A DNA stretch of 64,000 nt from Roseitranquillus sp963709765 (GCA_963709765.1 CAVPXL010000015.1:124001-188000), one strand, 5' to 3'; shown: positions 1-8,805, counted from the first letter of the stretch. Made by a program: numbers and translations. The notes: generated by a model from the sequence alone, not told the origin.

Positions 1-130
1 CCATTTCCAACGTAACCTTCTTCGACACGATGACACCGCCTGCGCCGGTGCCATTCCGGCCGCTGCGTTCCTGCTGATGGCTGGTCTCGGTGGTCTTGGC
101 GCCACGCGTTTGGCGCACCGTAGGTCCTGA
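1..130 (+). pseudogene. 3' end of a VPLPA-CTERM surface/exported protein, frameshifted
   Basis: Only the C-terminal tail of this gene lies in the window. One frame reads ISNVTFFDTMTPPAPVP up to base 53. The frame one base over then reads PAAAFLLMAGLGGLGATRLA followed by HRRS and a stop at 128-130. Restoring a single base after the 'tt' at 54-55 gives the exact motif VPLPA, a hydrophobic stretch of about 15 residues and a basic tail. That is the layout of the VPLPA-CTERM sorting signal known in Rhodobacterales, which is thought to be cut by an exosortase-like enzyme. The upstream protein cannot be identified. The missing base could be a real mutation or a sequence error. Confidence 0.6.
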
Positions 131-155
131 TCTAGACTTTTGACGAGCGCAGAGA

Positions 156-177
156 GGCGTGCCCGAAAGGGCGCGCC
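156..177. terminator. Hairpin between convergent genes
   Basis: A 9-bp stem (ggcgtgccc / gggcgcgcc, one G-T wobble) closes on a GAAA tetraloop and is followed by 'aattt'. It sits between the end of the VPLPA-CTERM gene and the end of the leftward ybdK gene, so it could end transcripts from either side. Confidence 0.5.
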
Positions 178-216
178 AATTTCGTCTCGCGCCATGATTT
201 GTTCATGAGCCAGCTG

Positions 217-1344
217 TCAAAGATCGGCGTGGAACTCGTCGATCAGGTGGCGTACGACCTCGCGCAGGGCTTCGCCCTTGTCCGCGCCGCCGTCTTTGGC
301 CTCAGCGAAAACAACGCGCTGCCGGTCCGCGCTGGAGCCGTCGCGCGCGATCCGCAGGATACCTTCGGCCTCAGCACGACTTCCAAGCGCGTCGAGATCC
401 TCGCCGATCATCTCCAGAAGTTCCGCGCAGAGCTCCTCCACGGACACGACCGCCCGCCGACCAAGGTCAAGCAAGCCTTCCGAGACGCCATGGCGCTGCG
501 CGCGCCAGCGGTTCTCGTCGATCAGGAAGCGGTCGTAGCGCCGCCACGACTGATTACGTTGTGAAAGCCGCCAGAGCATGCGCGTCGTGGCCTGCGCCAC
601 GGCCGCCAGGCTCACGGCATCGCGCAACCGCGGCGAGACATCGAAGATACGTGTCTCCAGCGTCGGGAAGTTGTGCGATGGCCGCAGATCCCACCAGATC
701 CGGGTCGTATCCTGGATCAGGCCCATGTCGATCAAGACGCCGGTGGTGTTCTCATATTCTTCCCACGACGTGAAGATCGGCGGCAGACCTGTGCGCGGCA
801 GGTTGTCGAAGACGCTGAGACGATATGAGGCAAGCCCCGTATCCTCCCCCTGCCAGAATGGCGACGACGTGCTCAGCGCCAGGAAGTGCGGCAGGAAATA
901 CGTCATCTGCGGCATGAGATCGATCCGCTGGGCGCGATCCTCGATGCCGAGATGCACATGCATCCCGCAGATGAGCATCCGCCGCGCGACGCCGGCCATC
1001 TTGCGCTCCAGATCATCGTAGCGCTGCTTGGGGGTATGGGTCTGGTCCTTCCAGTCGGCAAACGGGTGACACGATACAGCGATGGGTGAAAGGTTGTGGG
1101 CGGCTGCGTGGCGGGACACGCAGGCGCGCAGCTTGCACAACTCATCGCGAGCATCCGCGACGCTTTTGCATACGCTGGTCCCGATTTCGATCTGACATTG
1201 CAGAAATTCTGGCGAGACGCGGTCGGCAAGATCCTTGGCGCAGGCCTCCATGAGCGCTTCTGGCGCGCGCGCCAGGTCGAGGCTGTCGCGGTCGACGAGA
1301 AGGTACTCCTCCTCGATGCCAAGCGTCAGGCTGGGTTTGCTCAT
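217..1344 (-). CDS. ybdK: YbdK-family carboxylate-amine ligase (GCS2 type)
   Basis: The protein has 375 residues, normal for the family. It opens with the hallmark LGIEEEYLLVD (residues about 8-18), which carries acidic metal/ATP-binding residues of the glutamate-cysteine ligase type 2 fold, and continues with MHVHLGIEDR and the C-terminal LRPSHNFPTLETRIFDVSPR block. Proteins of this group form peptide-like bonds between glutamate and an amine, and YbdK has only weak glutamate-cysteine ligase activity, so the true substrate is unknown. The start is supported by GGAGGAG eight or nine bases upstream. It runs leftwards downstream of mmsA and ends convergent with the VPLPA-CTERM tail. Family assignment is firm; the physiological role is not. 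Confidence 0.9.
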   Translation of the reverse strand: MSKPSLTLGIEEEYLLVDRDSLDLARAPEALMEACAKDLADRVSPEFLQCQIEIGTSVCKSVADARDELCKLRACVSRHAAAHNLSPIAVSCHPFADWKDQTHTPKQRYDDLERKMAGVARRMLICGMHVHLGIEDRAQRIDLMPQMTYFLPHFLALSTSSPFWQGEDTGLASYRLSVFDNLPRTGLPPIFTSWEEYENTTGVLIDMGLIQDTTRIWWDLRPSHNFPTLETRIFDVSPRLRDAVSLAAVAQATTRMLWRLSQRNQSWRRYDRFLIDENRWRAQRHGVSEGLLDLGRRAVVSVEELCAELLEMIGEDLDALGSRAEAEGILRIARDGSSADRQRVVFAEAKDGGADKGEALREVVRHLIDEFHADL

Positions 1345-1434
1345 CCACGCTCCTCCCGCAACCGGCTCACCGGTTTCAGGGAGTTAACAGGCGTCGGGAC
1401 TCAGACGTCAATCCTCGGTTCGACAAGGGGTTAG

Positions 1435-1460
1435 GCGGGTGCGCCCGAATGCGCACCCGC
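1435..1460 (-). terminator. Strong hairpin downstream of mmsA
   Basis: A perfect 10-bp inverted repeat (gcgggtgcgc / gcgcacccgc) around a 6-base loop starts 10 bases past the mmsA stop. It has no long T-run, so it may act as a terminator or as a 3'-end stabiliser. Confidence 0.6.
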
Positions 1461-1470
1461 TCGGTCAGGT

Positions 1471-2970
1471 TCAGTCCATCGCCTTGAAATGGAACTCGCC
1501 GCCTTCCTTGAGCCCAGAGGGCCAGCGGGCGGTGACGGTCTTGGTTCGGGTGTAGAATCGGAAGGCATCCGGTCCGTGCTGGTTCAGATCGCCAAAGCCC
1601 GATTTCTTCCAGCCGCCAAATGTGTGGTAGGCCAGCGGCACAGGGATCGGAACGTTCACGCCGATCATGCCCACGTTGATCCGGCTCGCGAAATCCCGTG
1701 CCGTGTCGCCGTCTCGGGTGAAGATCGCGGTTCCGTTGCCGTATTGGTTGGTCATCACCAGATCCAGCGCCTCGTCGTAGCTGCCGGTGCGGACCTGGCT
1801 GAGCACGGGGCCGAAGATCTCTTCCTTGTAGATGTCCATCTCCGGCGTGACCCGGTCGAACAGATGCGGCCCGACGAAGAAGCCATCTTCATAACCCTGA
1901 AGCGAGAAGTTGCGTCCGTCGACGACCAGTTCCGCGCCCTGATCGATGCCCGATTGAACGAGGCCGAGCACGCGCTCCTTCGCCTGTCCTGTCACCAGCG
2001 GGCCGTAATCAACGTCGTCTCCGGCGGAGTAGGGGCCAACCTTGAGCTTCTCGATACGGGGAACGAGTTTCTCGATGAGCCTGTCGGCTGTCTCGTCACC
2101 TACGGGAACCGCAACCGAGATCGCCATGCACCGCTCGCCGGCCGCGCCGTAGCCCGCGCCCACAAGAGCGTCGGCTGCCTGATCCATGTCGGCGTCGGGC
2201 ATGACGATCATGTGGTTCTTGGCGCCGCCGAAACACTGGACCCGTTTGCCGTTCGCGCAGCCCCGGGAATAGATATATTCCGCGATCGGCGTGGAGCCCA
2301 CGAAACCCACGGCCTGGATCGTCGGGTTGTCGAGAATGGCGTCCACCGCTTCCTTGTCGCCGTTGATCACCTGGCAAACTCCGTCGGGAAGCCCGGCCTC
2401 CTTGAGCAGTTCGGCCAGCATCAGCGGAACCGACGGGTCGCGCTCGGACGGCTTGAGGATGAAGGCGTTCCCGCAGGCGAGGGCCGGCGCCATCTTCCAC
2501 ATCGGAATCATCGCCGGGAAGTTGAACGGCGTGATGCCGGCAACCACCCCGAGCGGCTGCCGCATGGAGTAGATGTCAATGCCGGGGCCCGCGCCGTCGG
2601 AGTACTCTCCCTTGAGCAAGTGCGGCGCGCCGATGCAGAACTCAACGACTTCGAGTCCGCGCTGAACGTCGCCCTTGGCGTCAGGCACGGTCTTGCCGTG
2701 CTCTCGGCTCAACGCTTCGGCGAGCTTGTCCATGTCACGGTTCAGGAGGCGGACGAACTCCATGAGCACACGCGCACGGCGCTGGGGATTGGTGGCGGCC
2801 CATCTGACCTGGGCCCGCGCGGCCAACTCGACTGCCGCGTCCAGCTCGGCTTTCGAGGCCAGCGGCACGCGCGCCTGAACCTCCCCTGTGGCCGGATTGT
2901 AGACGTCAGAATAACGCCCGGATTGTCCGGCTGCGCGATGACCATCGATGAAGTGACTGAGATCTTCCAC
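1471..2970 (-). CDS. mmsA: Methylmalonate-semialdehyde dehydrogenase (CoA-acylating)
   Basis: This enzyme oxidises methylmalonate or malonate semialdehyde with NAD and CoA to propionyl-CoA or acetyl-CoA, in valine, beta-alanine and inositol breakdown in the cytoplasm. The 499-residue product is the usual length. It shows the ALDH fold blocks QPLGVVAGITPFNFPAMIPM, GNAFILKPSERDPSVPL, VGFVGSTPIAEYIY and the catalytic cysteine in GAAGERCMAISV (about residue 285). The C-terminal KTVTARWP is typical of MmsA. A longer reading frame extends to 3063. I chose the GTG at 2970 because GGGAGGAG lies just upstream and the protein then starts VEDLSHFIDGH, as in relatives. It is divergent from the CBS gene. 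Confidence 0.93.
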   Translation of the reverse strand: MEDLSHFIDGHRAAGQSGRYSDVYNPATGEVQARVPLASKAELDAAVELAARAQVRWAATNPQRRARVLMEFVRLLNRDMDKLAEALSREHGKTVPDAKGDVQRGLEVVEFCIGAPHLLKGEYSDGAGPGIDIYSMRQPLGVVAGITPFNFPAMIPMWKMAPALACGNAFILKPSERDPSVPLMLAELLKEAGLPDGVCQVINGDKEAVDAILDNPTIQAVGFVGSTPIAEYIYSRGCANGKRVQCFGGAKNHMIVMPDADMDQAADALVGAGYGAAGERCMAISVAVPVGDETADRLIEKLVPRIEKLKVGPYSAGDDVDYGPLVTGQAKERVLGLVQSGIDQGAELVVDGRNFSLQGYEDGFFVGPHLFDRVTPEMDIYKEEIFGPVLSQVRTGSYDEALDLVMTNQYGNGTAIFTRDGDTARDFASRINVGMIGVNVPIPVPLAYHTFGGWKKSGFGDLNQHGPDAFRFYTRTKTVTARWPSGLKEGGEFHFKAMD

Positions 2971-3110
2971 CTGCAAGCTCCTCCCTTTGGGAATTTCGGC
3001 GCCACAATATGGAGAGCGGCCGGAAGGCGAAAGGCGCATCTGATATCCTTGACAGGGAGGCATCCGCCCGGCGACCCTTTCCCTCGCGTCATGGCGGAAG
3101 GAGACAGATC

Positions 3111-3557
3111 GTGCAGGTCCAACAGATCCTGAAGATGAAGGGCGACGAGGAAATCGTTACCATTCGACCCGACGGTTCCGTCAGCGAAGCTGTCGAGCTT
3201 CTCTCGACGCGCAGGATCGGCGCTCTCGTGGTGTCTGAAAACGGGATTGTGCCTCAGGGCATTCTGTCGGAGCGTGACATCGTGCGCGAACTCGGCAGGA
3301 GGGGAACCGGCTGCCTAAGCGACAAGGTCTCCGACCTGATGACCTCGAATCTCACAACCTGCGCGCGCGAAGATTCGACTGACAGGATCCTGACGCTGAT
3401 GACCGACGGTCGCTTCCGCCATATTCCGGTGATGGAAGGCGATCACATGGTCGGGCTGATCTCGATCGGTGATGTGGTCAAGGCGCGAACTCTCCGAATT
3501 GAGCATGGAGCGCGACGCGCTGCAGGATATGGTAATGGGGCACTGACCCGGCCTTGA
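3111..3557 (+). CDS. Two-CBS-domain protein
   Basis: A stand-alone protein of about 148 residues made of two CBS motifs, the first around VSEAVELLSTRRIGALVVS and the second around ILTLMTDGRFRHIPVMEGD. CBS pairs bind adenine nucleotides (AMP, ATP, NAD(H), S-adenosyl compounds) and usually sense energy state for a partner protein. No partner domain is present here, so the target is unknown. I place the start at the GTG at 3111 (VQVQQILKMKG) with GGAAGGAG upstream; the open frame runs back to 3009 but that part overlaps the mmsA promoter region. It lies 48 bases before coaD and may be cotranscribed with it. Confidence 0.85.
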   Translation: MQVQQILKMKGDEEIVTIRPDGSVSEAVELLSTRRIGALVVSENGIVPQGILSERDIVRELGRRGTGCLSDKVSDLMTSNLTTCAREDSTDRILTLMTDGRFRHIPVMEGDHMVGLISIGDVVKARTLRIEHGARRAAGYGNGALTRP

Positions 3558-3605
3558 TTTCGCCGGCGCCATGAGGTTGCGTGCGCTGGCATCAGGGGGG
3601 ATCAC

Positions 3606-4106
3606 ATGCGGACAGCCTTTTATCCCGGGACATTCGACCCGGTCACGTTGGGTCATCTCGACATAATCGCTCGCGCCGCCCTTCTGGTGGACAGACTGGT
3701 GATAGGGGTTGCGATCAATCGCGACAAGGCGCCGCTCTTCGAGCTGGACGACCGGGTGGCAATGCTCGAGGAGGCCTGTTCCGACGTTCCGCGGTCCTGC
3801 GGCACGCAGATCATCGTCTATCCGTTCGAGAACCTGCTGGTCGATTGTGCGCGAGAAGTTGGCGCCCAAATGATAATTCGCGGCCTGCGGGCGGTCGCCG
3901 ATTTCGAGTATGAATATCAGATGGTGGGGATGAATCGCCAGCTGGACGATCAGATCGAAACGGTTTTCCTGATGGCCGAAGCACAGCATCAGGCGATCGC
4001 GTCAAAGCTGGTCAAGGAGATTGCGCGGCTTGGGGGCGACGTCTCAAAGTTCGTCACCCCCGCCGTGCGAGAGGCTCTTCAGTCCAAGTTTCGTCAGGCA
4101 CCGTAA
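3606..4106 (+). CDS. coaD: Pantetheine-phosphate adenylyltransferase
   Basis: CoaD transfers AMP from ATP to 4'-phosphopantetheine to give dephospho-CoA, the penultimate step of coenzyme A synthesis. The protein has 166 residues, the standard length. It starts with the nucleotidyltransferase signature FYPGTFDPVTLGHLDII, where TLGH is the HxGH-type ATP-binding motif, and contains the conserved IRGLRAVADFEYEYQM block and the C-terminal ISSK-like region (AIASKLVKEIA). GGGGGG precedes the ATG. The last 13 bases of the gene overlap the 3' end of the leftward DUF1127 gene. Confidence 0.96.
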   Translation: MRTAFYPGTFDPVTLGHLDIIARAALLVDRLVIGVAINRDKAPLFELDDRVAMLEEACSDVPRSCGTQIIVYPFENLLVDCAREVGAQMIIRGLRAVADFEYEYQMVGMNRQLDDQIETVFLMAEAQHQAIASKLVKEIARLGGDVSKFVTPAVREALQSKFRQAP

Positions 4107-4258
4107 GTCGCCCGACGTGCGATCGCTTCGACGTCATCACGGTTGATGTCGAGGTCGAGCGCCGTGTCGAGCGGCAGGCTGCGGAGTTCGCTGACGGTGC
4201 GGCGGTAGGCGCGTCGCGTGCGTACTAAGTCGTGGAGGCGGTTGATGATCGTTTTCAT
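4094..4258 (-). CDS. Small DUF1127 protein (54 residues)
   Basis: This gene is easy to miss because of its size. Translated leftwards from the ATG at 4258, it begins MKTIINRLHDLVRTRRAYRR and ends AIARRATYGA before the stop. The basic, arginine-rich first half, the T-x-SELRSLP step and the acidic segment DLDINRDDVEAIARRATY are the DUF1127 (YjiS-like) pattern. In Alphaproteobacteria members bind RNA or take part in phosphate, carbon or stress responses, often together with small RNAs; the function here is unproven. GGAAGGA precedes the ATG. The 3' end overlaps coaD on the opposite strand by 13 bases, so the two mRNAs are complementary there. Confidence 0.85.
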   Translation of the reverse strand: MKTIINRLHDLVRTRRAYRRTVSELRSLPLDTALDLDINRDDVEAIARRATYGA

Positions 4259-4328
4259 GGGTCCGATCCTTCCAGGTTCGGTGGTTGGTAAGGAGACCCA
4301 TGTTGGCGCTAACGCCCATTTTGCAAGT

Positions 4329-4347
4329 GCAGCATGGTCGATGCTGC
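4329..4347. promoter_or_regulatory. Inverted repeat upstream of the DUF1127 gene
   Basis: The 19-base sequence is a perfect 7-bp inverted repeat, gcagcat-N5-atgctgc, about 70 bases upstream of the DUF1127 start and about 110 past the gap stop. It could be an operator for the DUF1127 promoter or a hairpin in the gap 3' tail. No T-run follows. Confidence 0.35.
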
Positions 4348-4460
4348 CATGCAGAAATTGCAGGCATGTTGAGGGAACAGAAATCCGCTACGGTTTATGC
4401 GTCAACTGCCTCGCAGAGAAGGGGGTCCCGCAGCGCCGAAACGCCGCGGGAGACGTCATG

Positions 4461-5459
4461 TCAACTGGCCATGGCGACGGCGGTGTCGGCCATACGGTTG
4501 GAAAAGCCCCATTCGTTGTCGTACCACGACAACACCCGGCAAAGCTTGCCGCCGTCCATCACCTTGGTCTGGTCGGTATGGAAGACCGACGAATGCAAGT
4601 CGTGATTGAAGTCCATGGAGACGAGCTGCTTGTCGGTGAAGCCGAGGATACCCTTCAGCGGGCCGTTGGCGGCCGCACGAATGGCTTCGTTTATCTCCTC
4701 CACGCTGGTGTCGCGGCTCGCTTCGAAGGTCAGGTCCACGACGGAGACGTTCGGCGTGGGGACGCGAATGGCAACGCCATCGAGCTTGCCGTTCAGATCC
4801 GGCAACACGAGCCCCACTGCCTTCGCCGCACCCGTCGAGGTCGGGATCATCGACATCGCAGCGGCGCGAGCCCGGTAGAGATCCTTGTGCATGGTGTCAA
4901 GCGTCGGCTGGTCGCCGGTGTAGGAGTGGATCGTCGTCATGAAACCGCGGACGATCCCAATGGATTCGTGAAGCACCTTTGCCACCGGCGCGAGGCAGTT
5001 TGTCGTGCAGGACGCGTTCGAGACGACTGTGTCGTCCGGGCCAAGCACATGGTGATTGACGCCGTAAACGATCGTCTTGTCGGCGTCAGCGCCGGGTGCC
5101 GAGATGAGAACCTTCTTCGAGCCGTTCTCCAGATGCGCGGCTGCCTTGTCACGTGCGGTGAAGAGCCCCGTGCATTCCAGCGCCACGTCCACGTCCGACC
5201 AGGGCAGTTCCCTTGGGTCGCGGATGGCTGTGACCTTCATGGCGCCACGACCGACATCGATCGTGTCCTCGCCGATTGTGACCTCGGCGGGAAAACGGCC
5301 GTGAACACTGTCGTATTGCAGCAGATGCGCGTTCGTCTCGACCGGGCCGAGGTCATTTATCGCGATCACTTCAATGTCGTCTCGACCCAATTCCACGATC
5401 GCGCGCAGCACATTGCGTCCGATGCGTCCGAACCCGTTGATTGCCACTTTGACTGCCAT
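4461..5459 (-). CDS. gap: Glyceraldehyde-3-phosphate dehydrogenase, type I
   Basis: Gap converts glyceraldehyde 3-phosphate, NAD and phosphate to 1,3-bisphosphoglycerate, or the reverse, in glycolysis and gluconeogenesis. The 332-residue product starts MAVKVAINGFGRIGRNVLRA (Rossmann fold) and has the catalytic cysteine in SNASCTTNCLAPVAK, plus the HSYTGDQPTLD and SWYDNEWGFSNR blocks. The open frame extends upstream, but the ATG at 5459 gives the family start with AAAGGA ahead of it. It follows tkt in the same direction after about 110 bases, a common pairing of central carbon genes. Confidence 0.96.
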   Translation of the reverse strand: MAVKVAINGFGRIGRNVLRAIVELGRDDIEVIAINDLGPVETNAHLLQYDSVHGRFPAEVTIGEDTIDVGRGAMKVTAIRDPRELPWSDVDVALECTGLFTARDKAAAHLENGSKKVLISAPGADADKTIVYGVNHHVLGPDDTVVSNASCTTNCLAPVAKVLHESIGIVRGFMTTIHSYTGDQPTLDTMHKDLYRARAAAMSMIPTSTGAAKAVGLVLPDLNGKLDGVAIRVPTPNVSVVDLTFEASRDTSVEEINEAIRAAANGPLKGILGFTDKQLVSMDFNHDLHSSVFHTDQTKVMDGGKLCRVLSWYDNEWGFSNRMADTAVAMAS

Positions 5460-5567
5460 CCTGCCGATCCTTTCCTCGATCCGATCTGAAACGTCCGCGT
5501 CCGGCCAGAGAGCCGTCGCCGTAACCATCCTTGTTCGTTCCGTTGCGTCAAGCCGACGCTTCGGCAC

Positions 5568-7586
5568 TCAGAGCAGTCCGCGTGCCTGTTGTGCGACGTT
5601 CTCTGCCGTGATCCCGAAATGTCGGTACAACTCCTCCGCCGGCGCCGAGGCGCCAAACCCCTCCATCCCGACGAATGCGGACTTCTGCTCGCGACCGCGT
5701 TCGCCCAGCAGCCAGCGATCCCAAGGCTGGCGAACAGCTGCCTCGACAGCGACACGGACCGCGCCACTCGGCAGCACTCGCCGGCGGTACGACTCGTCCT
5801 GTTCGGCGAAGAGTTCCATGCAGGGCATCGACACTACCCGCGTGCCAATGCCCTCTTTCTGCAGCAGGTCACGCGCGGCCATCGCGATCTCGACCTCGGA
5901 ACCCGAAGCCATCAGGATTACCTGCCGCTTGCCCTCGGAATCGGCGAGAACATAGGCACCCTGTTCCGAAAGGTTGCGCGGCTTGTGCTGAACCCGAAGC
6001 GTCGGCAGACCCTGACGGGACAGCGCGAGGACGCTTGGAACATCGGACGAGGCGAGGGCGATCTCCCAGGCTTCCGCCGTCTCGACGGTATCGGCGGGCC
6101 GGAATGTCCGGAGGTTCGGCGTCGCGCGACAGATCGCGAGGTGCTCGACCGGCTGGTGGGTCGGTCCATCTTCGCCGAGGCCGATGCTGTCATGGGTCAT
6201 GACATAGACCACCGGCGCTCCGATCAGAGCGGAAAGGCGAATGGATCCACGGGCATAGTCGCTGAAGGTGAGAAATGTTCCGCCATAGGGGCGCAGCCCG
6301 CCGTGCAGTGCAATGCCGTTCATCGCGGCTGCCATCCCGTGTTCACGGATGCCATAATGGATGTAGCGTCCCTTGCGATTGCCGGGGTCGAAGACCCCCA
6401 GATCGGCGGTCAGCGTGTTGTTCGACCCGGTCAGATCGGCCGAGCCACCGATCGTCTCCTTCATTACCGGATTGATCACTTCGAGCACCATCTCGCTCGA
6501 TTTGCGGGTGGCGACCTTGGGTCGGTTGGCGCTGATCTGCTTTTTCAGGGCGCGGATCGTCGCCGAAAGGCGCTTGTGCGGCTCGCCGGCGATGATCCGG
6601 TTGAGCTCGGCACGCTTAGATTGTGACAGGTCGTCGAAACGCTCTTCCCAGGCCTCGCGCTCGCTTGCGCCGCGTCGCCCCGCTTCTTCCCAGCGGGATT
6701 TTATTTCCGACGGAACCTCGAACGGGCCGTAGGGCCACCCATAGGCGTCCCGAGCCGCCTGAATCTCTTCGGCACCCAGCGGCGAGCCGTGGGCCTTGGC
6801 CGTGTCCTGCCGGTTCGGAGCGCCGTATCCGATGATCGTCTTGCATCGGATGAGAGAGGGCAGAGTAGACGCCTTGGCTGCTTCGATTGCGGCATCGATG
6901 GCATCCGGGTCGTGTCCGTCGACCTCTTGCACATCCCAGCCGGCGGCCTCGAAGCGCCCGGTCTGATCGGTCACATCGGAGAGGGAGACGCGACCGTCGA
7001 TGGAAATGCTGTTGTCGTCAAAGAGCACGATCAGGCGATTCAGTTTCTGCATCCCTGCGAGACCGATCAACTCGTGGCTGATCCCTTCCATCAGACATCC
7101 GTCCCCGACGAAGACGTACGTGAAGTGATCGAAAACCTTCTTGCCGTAGCGCGCCCTCAGATTCTCCTCGGCGATCGCGAATCCCACCGCGTTGCCGAGA
7201 CCCTGACCCAAGGGGCCGGTTGTGGTCTCTATGCCCTTGGAATCATGGACCTCTGGATGCCCCGGCGTTCTGGAGCCAAACTGCCGGAAATTCCGCAGCT
7301 GCTCCAGCGGCATGTCCTCGTAGCCGGTCAGGTGCAGCAGCGAATAAAGGAGCATCGAGCCGTGGCCGTTCGACAGGATGAAGCGATCGCGATCGGGCCA
7401 GCGTGGCGATGTGGCATCGAATTTGAGATGGCGCGTGAAAAGAACGGTCGCGACGTCCGCCATGCCCATAGGCATCCCGGGGTGCCCGGAATTTGCCGCC
7501 TGAACCGCATCCATGGCCAGAACGCGGAGGGCGGCAGCCATCTCCGCGTGTTCAGGATGTTTTTCATTCAACTTCGAGAGGTCCAC
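5568..7586 (-). CDS. tkt: Transketolase
   Basis: Transketolase moves two-carbon ketol units between sugar phosphates in the pentose phosphate pathway, using thiamine diphosphate and a divalent metal. The protein has about 672 residues. It shows NSGHPGMPMG near the N-terminus, the cofactor motif running from GDGCLMEGISHE to the N in FDDNSISIDG, and the C-terminal pyrimidine-domain block THDSIGLGEDGPTHQPVEHL. I chose the GTG at 7586 (VDLSKLNEKHPEHAEMA) because AAGGA lies eight bases upstream; an ATG at 7595 is possible. It is divergent from the coiled-coil/zapA pair and upstream of gap. Confidence 0.95.
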   Translation of the reverse strand: MDLSKLNEKHPEHAEMAAALRVLAMDAVQAANSGHPGMPMGMADVATVLFTRHLKFDATSPRWPDRDRFILSNGHGSMLLYSLLHLTGYEDMPLEQLRNFRQFGSRTPGHPEVHDSKGIETTTGPLGQGLGNAVGFAIAEENLRARYGKKVFDHFTYVFVGDGCLMEGISHELIGLAGMQKLNRLIVLFDDNSISIDGRVSLSDVTDQTGRFEAAGWDVQEVDGHDPDAIDAAIEAAKASTLPSLIRCKTIIGYGAPNRQDTAKAHGSPLGAEEIQAARDAYGWPYGPFEVPSEIKSRWEEAGRRGASEREAWEERFDDLSQSKRAELNRIIAGEPHKRLSATIRALKKQISANRPKVATRKSSEMVLEVINPVMKETIGGSADLTGSNNTLTADLGVFDPGNRKGRYIHYGIREHGMAAAMNGIALHGGLRPYGGTFLTFSDYARGSIRLSALIGAPVVYVMTHDSIGLGEDGPTHQPVEHLAICRATPNLRTFRPADTVETAEAWEIALASSDVPSVLALSRQGLPTLRVQHKPRNLSEQGAYVLADSEGKRQVILMASGSEVEIAMAARDLLQKEGIGTRVVSMPCMELFAEQDESYRRRVLPSGAVRVAVEAAVRQPWDRWLLGERGREQKSAFVGMEGFGASAPAEELYRHFGITAENVAQQARGLL

Positions 7587-7764
7587 GGCACACATCCTTC
7601 GGCTGGCGGCTGGCTGGCGTGTTGATAACAGCCCAACTGTGGAGTTCAAGGATCCCGGGGGGCTACGATGCCTCTCGCTGAGGCTACACTATGGGTTGTG
7701 TCGCGGCTGCTGATTCGTCAGACCCGGGAAATGGGCGTCGCAGCCGCAAGGATCGGAGGCAGGC

Positions 7765-8415
7765 ATGAGCGAGATTGCGGAGTACGAGCGGCGGATACGA
7801 ACCGCGTTCGACGACATCGAACTTGGGATCGGGCGACTTGCATCGAGCGAGACGCACACGGAGCTGGAGGATCTGCGCATCGAGCTGGAGGCCGAACAAA
7901 AGGCCAGCTCGCTGCTCGAGGAGCGGGTCACAGCCCTTCGGCGCGGCCACGAGGCGCGCATTGCCGAACTGGAATCGGAGCTGAGCGAGTCCCGCCGGAA
8001 TCTGGAGGCGCAGAAGGCTGACCGCTCCGAAGCGGAGGCAGCTGAAAAAGAGGCCGCCGATCTTCGGGAGCGTCTGCAGGCCGCCGAGGCCGAGACGGCG
8101 CGGATCACGGAGTCGCTATCGGTGCAGGAAGAACGGACGGAAGCAGTCGAGGCGCATATGAAGCGTCTGCGCGAGGCTCTCGAGGCGCAGACGTCCGTGA
8201 CGCAGAAGCTCAAGCGGTCCAACGGCGAGCTGCGCGCGACGATGCGCACCTTGCGCGAGGCGCAGACGGCCGGGCTCACGGACGCGCATCTGATCAACCA
8301 GGCGGTTCTGACCGAACTCGAAGCGCTCCGCGTTGCCCACGAAACCGATCGCGCCGAGATGGACGAGATACTGACGGCCATGGAGCCGTTCCTGGGAGAA
8401 TTGCAGGATGCCTAA
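7765..8415 (+). CDS. Coiled-coil protein upstream of zapA
   Basis: A protein of 216 residues that is almost entirely heptad-like and charged. From about residue 25 to 200 it is dominated by E, A, L, R and K, with no membrane segment or signal peptide, so it should form a long coiled coil. I do not recognise a named family. The gene overlaps zapA by eight bases, so translation is coupled and a role with the divisome is a reasonable inference, possibly as a partner of ZapA at the Z-ring. Conserved positioning next to zapA in relatives would support this. Confidence 0.75.
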   Translation: MSEIAEYERRIRTAFDDIELGIGRLASSETHTELEDLRIELEAEQKASSLLEERVTALRRGHEARIAELESELSESRRNLEAQKADRSEAEAAEKEAADLRERLQAAEAETARITESLSVQEERTEAVEAHMKRLREALEAQTSVTQKLKRSNGELRATMRTLREAQTAGLTDAHLINQAVLTELEALRVAHETDRAEMDEILTAMEPFLGELQDA

Positions 8416-8803
8416 CGTATCTATCACAGTCGGTGGCCGCGATTTCGACGTGGCTTGTCAGGAAGGCGAGGAGCACTTTCTGCAATCCGCCGCCAAGCTG
8501 CTGGACAATGAGGCATCGGTCCTGGTGAGCCAGATCGGGCGCATGCCCGAAGTGCGCATGTTGTTGATGGCAGGGTTGATGCTGGCCGACAAAACCGCGG
8601 GCATGGAGGAGCAACTGCGCGCCGCCGAGAAGCGGATGGCGAGCCTGCGGAACGACATCGCTGCGCTCAAGGCCGAAAAAGCCAGCGAGCCGCAGCGTGT
8701 CGAGGTTCCGGTGATGCCGCCCGAGGTCCTTCAGACCATGAAGTCCCTGGCGGAGCGGTCAGAGGCCGTGGCACGGCAGCTTTCGGACGAGGCGAGCGCC
8801 TGA
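8408..8803 (+). CDS. zapA: Cell division protein ZapA
   Basis: ZapA cross-links FtsZ filaments and stabilises the Z-ring at midcell. The 131-residue protein opens with the typical beta strand and turn VSITVGGRDFDVACQEGEE, followed by the globular block LLDNEASVLVSQIGRMPEVR and the LMAGLMLADKTA helix, then a C-terminal coiled coil that forms the tetramer. The start overlaps the preceding coiled-coil gene. The gene ends two bases before the convergent grxD stop, so no shared terminator fits between them. Confidence 0.9.
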   Translation: MPNVSITVGGRDFDVACQEGEEHFLQSAAKLLDNEASVLVSQIGRMPEVRMLLMAGLMLADKTAGMEEQLRAAEKRMASLRNDIAALKAEKASEPQRVEVPVMPPEVLQTMKSLAERSEAVARQLSDEASA

Positions 8804-8805
8804 CG

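Noticed and set aside
1489..3132. Rightward 547-codon open frame antisense to mmsA
   Set aside because: High GC makes long antisense frames common; it has no family similarity, no ribosome site, and mmsA is clearly coding on the other strand.
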